Shown here piece by piece: positions 1-10,069 of a stretch of 64,000 bases of DNA. The position numbers and the translations under genes were made by a program. The notes beneath the pieces are model-generated. The model had not been told where the DNA came from, made no database searches, and worked only from the letters and a program-made list of their open reading frames with translations. Each line of letters starts with the position of its first letter. The stretch's first letter is position 1. Origin of the DNA: Sophora flavescens (Eukaryota > Streptophyta > Magnoliopsida > Fabales > Fabaceae); contig CM061064.1 of the NCBI GenBank assembly GCA_030762895.1, positions 241,271,086 to 241,335,085 of the forward strand, in the 5' to 3' direction.

Positions 1-3000
1 TAAACTAAACTCATTTTCTTGCTCTACCTTACCGTAGAAAGTCACGGTAAAATTTTCCGTTGAAAATTCAGATGAAAGTCGGTCTGCGTTTTCACTGACA
101 GTAAAAGTTTACTGAGCAGAAAACCTAATTTTGACCCCCGAACGAAACGATTAGTGTTTTTGTAGTGTTCCCATTGATCTTGGTCATTCTTGAAAATTTA
201 CGTTCAAATATAAAATATAATATTTTATTCGGGCGAAATCGTTGAAAACTACGATCGAAAACCTTAATCGGGTACGAAATGGAGCGGAATAGGGAGCTAA
301 AAAAGGTTGAAGTGACTTGTTGGAAAAGTAGGACATGCTGATGGAAGTCTCTAGTCACATCATAGAAAAGTGTCATGATTACACTTTTAATATACTTTAA
401 TCCAAAAATCACTTTTCTCTCACTTTTTCCAACCAAACACCTCCCTAACCAAAACTTTCTCTCCAAGCTCACTCCCCCCCCCCCCTACACGCCACTTTCT
501 CTCTCTCCCTCTATACTCTATATAAACACTCATTTTCTTTCATTTTCAACTTTACTTCACTTAAGCATACTTTCTTTACTTCAAGCTTCATAGTTCTACT
601 TCTTCAAGTGTTCATTTTCTTCAAGTTTCAAGGGTAATGATCTATGAACTTACTCATCTAAGTATTATTTTCATTCATTTTGAGAGTTACACCATATTCA
701 CTCATTTTTTATTCTTAGATCTACAAACTTTAAAAATCTCTAGAAATTAGTAGAAAAATCCATTTGAGTTGAAACCAATTTCTATGGACTCACAATGATC
801 TTTATATTGTTTATCTAAGAGCTTGCATCAAACAAAATTTTCCTTCCCTATTTTCCTAGCAAGGACGAATCTATGTGTTTGTGGAGCAAGGAAGTTTTGT
901 TTCAACTTTTGTTAAATGATCATTGATTTAAGCTCTTCAATACCTTTTGTTGTCAAATACAAAAGCTTGAGAAGTTTGAAAATCTCTAGCCTATTTGTAT
1001 GTGTCTTGGCCGAAACCCTAAGCTTGTGCCTTAGAGGAGTTTTTATTCAATTTTCGTTAAATGATCATTGGTTATGAACCTCTATTATTTAAGGATCATT
1101 GATCGATGAGTTTGAGAAATTTTGAAAATCTCTAACCTTACTTTTGTACCTTGGCTGAACCTATGCCTTAGTTGTATGAGATGTTTTTGGTTGTTTTAAC
1201 TTGTGTTATGTGTTGGAATCTTTAGACTTCCGTCGCGAAGCAAGTCGAGGAAGATCGTAGAACTCAACAAAGAACGAAAGACCTTGTTTGCTTTGGAATC
1301 AAGTAAGGGGAGCTTACCTGAGGGATTTTTCCCGATAGCTATATGCTATTATTTGTGGTCTGTTAAGTTGTTTTAAATTTTACTGTGATTTCCTGAGTTT
1401 ATCTGATGTGGTTAAAATTGTCTGTTTTACATATCTGAGCTTGATGATTTATTTGTAGAAATGTGTTATAACTTGGAGATGTGGCATGAACTGTATTGTC
1501 TGAAATGATGTTGATGTGAAAATTATACTGTTGTTGATTGTTGTCTGAGAAGCCTGACATTCGTCAGTGCTTAATCAATTATTGAGATAAAATCCTTAAA
1601 AAGCCTTATGAGGAATTTTGACAATGATAATATTTAGTTGATGATTTCTTTTGATAAAAGAGAAAATAATGGATAATTACAAAGATGAAATCGTAAAAAG
1701 ATTTCAGTATGTTATCTTTTTCAAAATGTAGATGAAAAGTTATTTTAAGAAATTTATGTGTCAATTTCTTTTGATGAAAGAAGAAGAATAAGAATGGAAT
1801 TGAGAAAGAAATACATTTTAGTATGTTATCATTTTCAAGAATGAAGTGGAAAATCATTTTAAGAACTAAGATTTGAAATATAGAAGGAAAAACATTTAAC
1901 TTATAAGTTTCTTTTCATATAAGCGGAAACGATTTCGAAAGGTGTTTATAAAATAGAATTCATGAGAAAAATGATTTAAAACTATTTTCAGGTTAGCAAT
2001 GACTTTAGAAAAGGATTTTTACAAAGTTAGGATGTTTTTTCAAAAAAGGGAAGAATTTCAAAAGAAGGTGGGTTTAAGGAAAAAGTGGATTTATCTATAA
2101 CTTAGTGTTTCTAAATGAATTTCAATGAAAAGGATTTCTGGAAAAAATTACTTTTGAAAATATTCCGGCAAGCTTGGATAAGTTGCTGAAGTTTCATTTT
2201 GTATTTGTGTTTCACTAGACGAAAAAGAATAAATATGATGAAAGACGAATCTGGTATGCGAGAAGTCGAATACAAGAGTTCTATAACTTAGACGTAGATA
2301 TTGGATACGTGTAACGTTGTTGTGGACTGTGCGTCCTATTCAGGTTGTGATAAAACCTGGAAAAGTTGAAAGTTGTTTTCTATGACCACAAGTCTTGACT
2401 GGTGCATCAGTCTAAGGTGTTGTGATTGAGCACTCGTACTGCGTGTCCTGTGTTGATGTTGATAATTTCAAAACATTAAAATTTATGAAAAGTCGTTAGC
2501 TTTTGAGCTTCGACAACGAAAGAGAATGAACACAAAGAAAGCATTGAGAACAATTGTTTTACATGCATTTTAGGGAGACGTGCCTCACGTTGATAGGAGT
2601 GATGCCTTGATAATCACGTATTCACAATACGATGTATCACTGCATCTTGGGATGGGACAGTGTGTTATTAAATCCATGAGCATGGAATACTGCATCCTGG
2701 GATGGGACAATATGCTATGGATGTTTAATCACTTAACGTGATGCCAAAGTGGTTGCGATTTGAGTTTGATCAACTCTTAGAATGACGAAGGAATCTCATG
2801 AGATTAAGTTAGAGCCTGAATATTGAAGTGTCATGCATTTTACTATTCGGGTATGAAACCCATTGATATAATACTTGTTTACTTCTGAGAATTTTATGAT
2901 ATATGACTTTATATGTCTATATGATGTTTTGTGTCTCATACATGTGGTTATCATGTTTAAATCCATATATTGGTGTCTCACCCTTACAAATATAACAAGT

Positions 3001-3483
3001 TTCGTCTAGTTTCGCGGTTGTACCTTAGTACTCTAGTACAGATGGTGCAGAAGAGTTTTCCTAAGTCACTCAGAGACTTAGATCTAGAGGTCTGAGGATG
3101 TATTTGATCGTGGAATGACCACGGGGGGTATTTCCAATGAATGTCTTGTAGAGAGACCAGCTTTGGAGTCTTGGTTGGGTTGTATTTTTGAAAGGTCGGT
3201 AAATGTGTATTATACATTAGTTTTTGGTTTAATTTCTTTGTTTTTTCTCTTTTGAAAATTGAAACTTTTTTAGAGAAGTTGTATGTCATAGCGACTTTGT
3301 TATGAATGTGATTTTACTGTTTACATGTATGTATCTTGGTTTTTCAGAGTTATTCGCACAAGAGAATTTTTATACCCCAGTTTTCTGACTTAAAAGAAAA
3401 CAACTTTCTGAAAACAACCAGCAAATTAATTTTTAACTTATTTCAGCATGTGTTTACAATGTAATGCCCAGCGGGGGTGTTAC
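1..3483 (+). mobile_element. Family X giant LTR, copy X1 (left end outside window)
   Basis: This is the 3' part of a very long LTR ending in ..GGGGGTGTTACA at 3483. The same landmarks recur in order in the copies at 38189-42488, 58462-62284 and, inverted, 46834-49315: a 'gtcacggtaaaattttc' block near the start, a pyrimidine-rich leader with a TATA box, repeated 'ggccgaaacc' blocks, and a TAATGCCC..GGTGTTACA end. No coding capacity was recognised. It lies inside element D, whose ORF runs into its right edge at 3484. The next five bases, AAGCA, would be the target-site duplication, but the matching left side is outside the window. It may be a solo LTR or one end of a full element. Confidence 0.75.
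518..527 (+). promoter_or_regulatory. TATA box of family X LTR (copy X1)
   Basis: CTATATAAAC follows a long C/T-rich tract and lies at the place where copy X3 carries TCTATAAATA (59072-59081). The conserved position in two diverged copies suggests the LTR promoter, with transcription starting about 30 bp downstream. Confidence 0.5.
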
Positions 3484-4240
3484 AAAGCACTAGAACCATA
3501 ACTTCTTGAGGCGACCTTAGAGCCTTTGCCGCTATTGATGAAAACTCCCAATGCCCAGGCAATGACTTGATCTCCAAAATTGGTATTTTCACAAATTGTG
3601 GTAGACGCATAGAAGGCACCAACTTTGTTATATCCACACATGCATGCAAACCAACATACTTATCCAATTCTGGATTTTGTTGCTCCTCGGTAGGAATGGT
3701 AAGAGAAGTATTTTCTTCATGATTAGTCTCATTTGTCCATTGCAAAGGAACAATAGGAGAATTTTCCTCCTTGCACTCCTCTTCTTGATCTTCTCCTCTT
3801 GAATCATCTTCCACCACAACTTCTTCTTCAATAAAGTCCGTGCTAGCAAAAACATTTTCTTCAATTTGGGTCTCTTGCGGTTTTTCCGCTAGCAATTTAT
3901 AAATTTCACTAGCTTGCTCTTCTAACTTCTGAAAGTTGTTACTTATTCTTGTCGCTAGCTCTTGTGAACGTCGTACCTTAAGCATTTTATGCCTCTGAAT
4001 CATGTCACTTGCTTCTTCCTTCAAATGCTCTATGCTCTGGCTCAAATGTTGAGCATCTATATCCCAAAGAAACTCTAGCAAATCGGGAGTTGGTTCGAAG
4101 TGTGGTGGTGGTGGAAAGAATAACAAATAGGCTCTCCAATCTTCCTTGGAGTATACCTTCACATGCTCCTTAATAATGCCATCATACACGACCCAATCAA
4201 TTTGAGCTTCCCGGTTTGGATTGAAGAAGATATGATCCAT
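3443..4240 (-). CDS. Retroelement ORF in gag position, no recognised Gag domain
   Basis: An open frame starts about 200 bp after the primer-binding site of element D. It has an N-terminal part with a WRAYLLFFPPPP segment (about residues 36-47), a probable coiled coil rich in Glu/Lys/Gln (about 65-120), an acidic stretch (about 130-165), and a C-terminal part with KYVGLHACVD. That last motif also occurs at the end of the Gag fragment of element B (20593-21258), so the C-terminus belongs to the Athila-type gag region. The N-terminal two thirds do not resemble the Gag of element A and lack its zinc knuckle. The last 14 codons (3443-3484) come from the end of the X1 LTR, so the true protein is cut at 3484. 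Function is unknown; a structural or accessory protein of a non-autonomous element is an inference. Confidence 0.55.
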   Translation of the reverse strand: MDHIFFNPNREAQIDWVVYDGIIKEHVKVYSKEDWRAYLLFFPPPPHFEPTPDLLEFLWDIDAQHLSQSIEHLKEEASDMIQRHKMLKVRRSQELATRISNNFQKLEEQASEIYKLLAEKPQETQIEENVFASTDFIEEEVVVEDDSRGEDQEEECKEENSPIVPLQWTNETNHEENTSLTIPTEEQQNPELDKYVGLHACVDITKLVPSMRLPQFVKIPILEIKSLPGHWEFSSIAAKALRSPQEVMVLVLCNTPAGHYIVNTC

Positions 4241-4443
4241 GAGTGGCTCTCTTTTTTTTGGGTCCTACGATTTTCTGGGTTGTACAGCAACTCCCCCGAC
4301 TAGAAGAGTACCTTGCATACAACAAAAACTCACAAGACCAAGTGAAATCAAAAAAAATAAAAAGAAAAATAACAATGAAAACCAAAAGAAATTTTTTTTG
4401 ACTTGTTCAAAAAAAAATTCACCAAATAAAGAAAATTGGTTAG

Positions 4444-4466
4444 GCCAATCCCCGGCAACGGTGCCA
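4444..4466 (-). other. Primer-binding site of element D
   Basis: On the minus strand this reads TGGCACCGTTGCCGGGGATT, just downstream of the LTR end. It is close to the TGGCGCCGTTGCCGGGGA site typical of Athila-type elements. Confidence 0.75.
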
Positions 4467-4472
4467 AAAACT

Positions 4473-6430
4473 TGATGACGATCCGGTAAGTGTACCTTTT
4501 CGTTGCAAGTAATAAAAACACGGTAAGTAAATACCGATGTCGAACACAAGGATTGGAAGACCAATTTATCTAGATTTGAAGAAGATAACTAATAATTGAC
4601 CAAGTGAAAGATGAGAAAGAGAAGGAGAGAGTTTGTTGGGCATAAATTAATTATCTAAAACAAATACAAATTAAACAAGATAAAAAGCGTTATCTAATCA
4701 ATTATTTAGATTATGATAGTGAGCTCTAAGGTCACGAATCCACCTATCCTATCAAGCAAGTTACCCAACTGTTTATCTCCTTATCTCTATGTTCAATTTA
4801 ATTTCTTGTCTATCGGGAACCCTCAATTATCCTAATATCACTTCTTATTTTCAAAAGGAACTATCTACAATTTCAAGTCGTCAATTTCCCAATTTATTCA
4901 ACCCACAACTGGATTTATTAAGTTCTTGATTCCCTATAGCGATTGCACCGCTTTCCTATTCTATCCCTAGTAATGTTCAAACGGTGTTCTTAATTCAAGT
5001 CCTAAGCACGAATCATTTCCCAGCCTCAATGCATTAGACTAGTTAACCACATGCCTTTATGATTAACGCAAACACAGAATTCAGAAACAAGAAGAGAGAC
5101 ATAGGTATAAGAAAATATTACTTGAATTCACTATGCCATCAAATATGGCTTCATCGTTCCTTTAGAGAAAGAGAAGATTAGTTCCTCATTACGTTCATAA
5201 CAAAATAAAATGAAAAAAGAACAAAAAAATAATCCTAAAATTAATGGAGATATTGCTCCAAGAGAAGTAAGGAAAAGAAGGGACTATGCGCTGTGTCGGT
5301 GCGCTAGCCCCTTGTTTTTGCGCCTCTCTCTACTCTCTTGCTGCAGTTCTGCTCTGACGCTGTCTTCTATATATAGTGTGGCAGCATCCAATTTGAAAGT
5401 TGATTTCATAAGCTATGTGAGCCCAAGGTAGATATTGATCAAGTCAACATTAAATTGCCAAATCCTAATGACTTTTCCTCATCTTTAATGCCATCACGAT
5501 GGACGTCTTTTTTAGTTGCAATCAGTTTTACCTTCATGTGGCCCATTGCTCTATGGTTATCAAATTCAATTTGATAGTGTATGTATTCTTTCACATGGGT
5601 CCACTTGTCTTTGCACTAGCCATATTTTTACTTGAATTCCAATTCCAATTGCATGTAGCTTCACGTTGACAGATTCATAAGTGAATCCAATTGGATCACT
5701 GATTACTTATGGGTCCAGCGACAATTTGCTTGATACCGCTATCATCAATTTAGTCAATCTTCAATCGATCTTGTAATTCATTGCCAAAATCTTTTTCTTG
5801 TCTTCAATATCAATTCTATTTCATGATTGATATTTTTTAATGGTTTCAATCTTTTAAATTAATTGTCAAATCTTATCATATTCTTTATCGTTGTGATAGG
5901 TAATTATTATCCAAATCCAAATTGATTTGGACTTCAAAACCATCATGTGGGCTTCTGCAATCTTAGTTCTTGTGACCTTGTCTATAAGCAGATTTGAATA
6001 TTCGCAGGGTGAAGATTGTCTCGCGGGGCGAGACAGAACGCTATCATATTTCATGTGTCTGGCTCGCGGGGCGAATCTTGTCTCGCGGAGCAAGACTGAA
6101 AGACTCAAATTCCTTGCTCAACATCAGCTCTGGCTCGCGGGGCGAGCGTTGTCTCGCTGGGCGAGACTTTGAAATTCATCTTTTTGCTTATTTTCTTCTA
6201 TTTTCCAAGTTCCTTTGAGCTTCACTTTTAACCTGAAAATAAAAGTAGCATTCAATGCTTTATTTGGCTCAAAAATAACTAAACTATACTAAAAACTACT
6301 TAAAAGATTCAAAATGTTGCTCGATGGAATTTTAAGCCAAATTTGGGTGAAAACGATATTAAACTCGAATAATTAGCATAAAAACCGTGGTCTCACAAGC
6401 TATAAAACTAGATGAGACAGAGGCTTATCA
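4473..6430 (-). repeat. 5' LTR of element D
   Basis: The minus-strand LTR begins TGATAAGCCTCTG and ends next to the primer site at 4473 (TG..CA ends). It contains several CTCGCGGGGCGAG-type palindromes at about 6010-6170 and a TATA-like CTATATATAG at 5368-5377. It is about 600 bp longer than the A and B LTRs. Confidence 0.75.
5368..5377 (-). promoter_or_regulatory. TATA-like box in element D LTR
   Basis: CTATATATAG in a comparatively GC-richer part of the LTR. It resembles the TATA-like box at the equivalent place in elements A and B (TATATATT). Confidence 0.35.
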
Positions 6431-6439
6431 CTGTAGCTT

Positions 6440-6610
6440 TTTTTTTATCTCTTACAATTAATTGATACTTTAACGTGTTTGTTGGGGCCTATATACTATA
6501 TGCAGTGATTGAAGCAGGATACCATTAATAATAATGGGTAGAGGTAGAAGGCAGAGATTTAATTGCAGAAAGAAGTGCAGTTGCACCCTCATTCCAGTCA
6601 CCGTGTGAGA
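6440..6610 (+). pseudogene. Duplicated 5' end of the F-box gene (fragment)
   Basis: This closely matches the upstream region and first codons of the F-box gene at 8390-8540. Both have 'tatatactatatgca', 'gaagcaggataccatta' and an ATG followed by a basic N-terminus (MGRGRRQRFNCRKKCSC here at 6534, MGRVIRQRFNSRKKCNC there). Similarity is lost soon after the first 20 codons and the frame closes. The simplest reading is a tandem duplication whose rest was lost or replaced. Confidence 0.7.
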
Positions 6611-8389
6611 AAGCAGAAGCCAATCTTGCTTCCTACTTCTAAGATTAGAGCCGACGCTGTTAAGGTATGATCTGATCTGGCTTAGTTCCCACTTCTCAGA
6701 TGGCTTGATTTATGTTGTGGTTGTTTTGAGAAAGCAGAAGCCAGCCAACAGTGCTTCCCACTTCTAAGATTAGCTATGTGTTCATGCTTGATTGTGATGT
6801 CGTGAGTGAAGTGAGGTGTTGAAATGAGAATGACATGAAGGTATCTATGATTGATTACATTACATGTATGTGTTTGTGTTTGTGTTAACATGTTTGTTGA
6901 GTTTGTGTTAACTAGGAATAAGAAGGGCTGATTACATTTATTAATTGGGTTATCAAACATCCCAAAATTCATTTGCATCACTTACCATACTAACAAAAAA
7001 AAAATCTTGGAGATGGTTATCAGCTAGAAAATCATATTTTCACTTTCCTTTATCTTCTCGGATTCTAAACCCGTGTCTGGACTGTTATTAGTTGTCATGA
7101 TGTGTTTTCTGTTACTTTTAGCCTTATGAGAACAATTAGTTGCTGCATTTTTTATTTTTTAATTTTCTCAGCTGTCTGCAATGCTGGATTTTTATGTCCA
7201 TGTTATTGTGTGTTAGAAATTAAACTTGTCATGTCTACAAAGATCCAGAACGTGTTTGAAGCTCGGAGTGCATTTTGAATAGTCAAAGACCTAGTTATTA
7301 AAGATGGACAGCTCATGCCTAAGAGTTTTAGATCAATTAGAACTTCTCTTTAACAGCGACACTGTTATTACTTATTAGGCTATTAGCTATTGTTTGATGA
7401 ATGTGTCGGTTGAAAGAAAAAAGAACCAACCCGCACTAGTAGTATAAATAGGATATTTATATCTATTAGTTTGTTAATTACTTGTATCAGTGTTGTGTAA
7501 GAATCAAAAGTGAAATACAAAAGGGAGTTCCCTGTGCAAACTGTGTTTAAATTCTGTGTGAGAGGAATTAAATCGTGTGTATGATTGTTAATCAAGTGTC
7601 TAGTTTTATAACATCTATATTCTTTTATCAATGCAATTTTAATTGCCAACACTGTGATTTGGTGCCTCGGGTTCCCTACTGCAATGTTGCAATGCTGGTG
7701 CTTTAGTGTTGTTCCTTTGGTTCCACGGGTTCCCTGCTGATTGGTGTTTCAGCTCTTTTATAATTTTCTGTCAGTTGAGGCACATTTATTTTATTGATGT
7801 CTTTACTTGCTTGTGTTATTTTCGTTTCTGGTCTTCTACTTCTCCTTATGGTGCAGCTATCTTTGTATCTTCGGTTGTCAATTAGCATTCCTTATGCTTC
7901 AGATTTAGCTTCTTATAATTGAAGTTTTCAGCTTATAAAAAAAAGTTAAACTTACCATATTATTATGCTATTGCACACAACAAAGACAACTTTCGAACTA
8001 TGCCCGTGATCTTCACTTAATCATGTCTATCGACCTAACCGTATCAAAAGTCGTATTTCTAAAGAATTTGGCATTTCTTTCCAACCACAAGGACCATATA
8101 ACATTATGCCAAATCAGATATCCTTTCTAGCGACACCGTAGCTTGTTAATTTAACTAGTTTGGGTTATATGTTGACTTTCCAAAATTTGATGCTGAGTTA
8201 GTGAGTTTGAGATGTATGACTATATGTATATTGAGATCGATTGAGTATATGTGAGTGTGACAAAGCATTGATTTTGGATACATACAGTAACCTGTGTAGT
8301 GATTTCTTGTTTAGCTTTGTGTATGCCTATTGTAATCCGTTACTTAACTATATATTACTCACACCTTTCCATATTGAGTCAAATAAGTG
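6611..8389. other. Spacer between F-box duplicates, no gene recognised
   Basis: No convincing coding region. A block with 'gagaaagcagaagcca..cttcc(t/c)acttctaagatta' occurs twice (about 6606-6646 and 6729-6770). A possible small LTR lies at 7402-7651. The rest is AT-rich, ordinary plant intergenic DNA. Confidence 0.5.
7402..7651 (+). repeat. Possible short solo LTR
   Basis: The segment starts TGTGTCGGTTG, carries a TATA-like AGTATAAATAGG near 7441, and ends ..TTGCCAACA. This layout resembles a small Copia-type LTR. I found no matching target-site duplication and no second copy, so this is only a candidate. Confidence 0.25.
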
Positions 8390-8482
8390 ATTTAATTAAT
8401 TGATAATTAATTGATGGTGTAACTTGTCTGTTGGGACCTATATACTATATGCAATGGTTGAAGCAGGATACCATTAATACTA
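8390..8482 (+). promoter_or_regulatory. Conserved upstream region of the F-box gene
   Basis: These roughly 90 bp before the ATG are nearly the same as the upstream sequence of the duplicate (about 6440-6533), including a 'tatatactatatgca' stretch. It probably holds the proximal promoter or 5' untranslated region. Confidence 0.4.
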
Positions 8483-9019
8483 ATGGGTAGAGTTATAAGG
8501 CAGAGATTTAATTCCAGAAAGAAGTGCAACTGCTCTAAGTCAAAGTTAGAGTCCAAGTCACATGATCATGTGAAGAACAATATTATGAAGCAGAAGTCAG
8601 ATAGTAAGAGTTGTAAAGTGATTTCAAAGTTGTTGCTCCCTGAAGACTTGATGCTTGATATCCTTAGTCGGGTTCCACTTAAGTACCTGCTTAACTCTTC
8701 AAGGTATGTTTGCAAACCTTGGGCTACTACTATTGGCAGCTCCCATTTTGTTGATGCACTGATAAGCCTCTGACTTATCTAGTTTTATAACTAGTAAGAC
8801 TGTGGTTTATGTGCTAATTATTCGAGTTCAATCTCGTTTTCGCCCAAATTTGGATTTTATTGTCCTCAAGTAACATTTTGAGTCTTTTGAGTAGTTTTAG
8901 GATATTTTAGCTAATTTTGAGACAAATAAAGCATTTTCTGCTATTTCATATTTTCAGGTTAAAAGAGAAGCACTTCGAGTCAAGGGAATGAAGAAAACAA
9001 CGGAAATTACAATTCTGGA

Positions 9020-9293
9020 AATACTCGCCCCGCGAGAGACTGCTCGCCTCCCGAGCCTGAAGACCAGCTAAGCAGCAACAGTCATCCTTTCCTTCTCGCC
9101 TCGAGAAACCTGAAGACCCTGGAGGACAGAGACCATCACGCCCTAGCCGTGATGAAGGTCACGGCCGTGGCAAACTATAATTCCAAGTCTCGCCTCGCGA
9201 AACATCTTCTCACCTCGCGAGAATCCAATTTTGAAAGCGCGCCATTTTAATATTCGAGTCGCGAGAGGCTACTCGCCTCGCGAGTGCGCCCAG
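9020..9293 (+). repeat. CG-palindrome array in element A 5' LTR
   Basis: Several imperfect copies of CTCGCCTCGCGAG and half-copies lie within 270 bp of otherwise AT-rich DNA, with a separate palindrome-like pair around 'atcacg..cgtgat'. The array ends about 10 bp before a TATA-like box. Confidence 0.75.
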
Positions 9294-9304
9294 AATCTAA
9301 AACA

Positions 9305-9312
9305 TATATATT
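9305..9312 (+). promoter_or_regulatory. TATA-like box of element A 5' LTR
   Basis: TATATATT directly follows the CG-palindrome array. The same order, on the minus strand, is seen in the two LTRs of element B. Confidence 0.45.
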
Positions 9313-10069
9313 GCTATTTTAGGGCAGAATTTGGAGCTTTTTGGTTACCCACTGGTTTGTAGTGTTTTCTGGACGAATTCTTGTTCTCTGGAGCTGCATC
9401 TCCCTCTTTTCCTTTCCTATTGTACATTTACGATGAGTTCCGATTGCTTGTGCATTGTTACGAGCATGAGGAACTAATCCCCTTATCTAAGGGATCAATG
9501 AAACCACCCATGGCGGTGTAGCGTTCAATGTGATGTATGTTTCTCTCCCTTTTCTCAATTAATATTTTCCAATTCTGAATTTATTGCGTTGATCATATGC
9601 ATGCGTGATTGACTCGTTAACGTGTTGAGGCTTAGTAGGCAATTCACGTTTAGAACTTGAATTGGGATCATCGATTGAATATTGCACGAGAGTGAATAGG
9701 ATATCGGTGCAACCTTATAGGAACCAGATTTAATAGAGTTTAATGATTGGGTTATGAGACCTAGTAAATAATTAACTCAATCGTTGAATACGTCCTATTG
9801 AGCATGACAGTGAATTTAGGAGAATTTGGGGGTCCTGGTTGACATTGTAATTGAACCTAGGGAGTGGATCATCATCACTTGGATACCATGCATGATTGGG
9901 TAGGTGGATTTGTGACCTTAGATATTAAATTCCCGATTTTAATACATATCTTTATTTGATTTGTTATTTGAATTGCGATCCTATTTTCTCTCCATTCTCA
10001 ACCACCTGCTTTACTTGATCAAACGTATCAAACTTCTTACGATTTGGTAGAATTGGTAGCCCAATCCTT

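Larger units (their letters stand above)
3484..6430 (-). mobile_element. Element D: Athila-like Ty3/gypsy retrotransposon, 5' part
   Basis: Read on the minus strand, this is a 1.96-kb LTR (starting TGATAAGCCTCTG at 6430), a primer-binding site, a short leader and a 5'-proximal ORF, cut off at 3484 by the X1 LTR. The LTR start, the TGGCACCGTTGCCGGGG primer site and the 'gtcgaacacaaggattgg' block are shared with elements A and B, so the three are one superfamily but clearly diverged. The rest of D, including its 3' LTR, would lie left of X1, outside the window. Confidence 0.8.

Noticed and set aside
3443..3484. Last 14 codons of the element D frame as true protein
   Set aside because: They are the end of the X1 LTR read in the open frame; the retroelement sequence stops at 3484.
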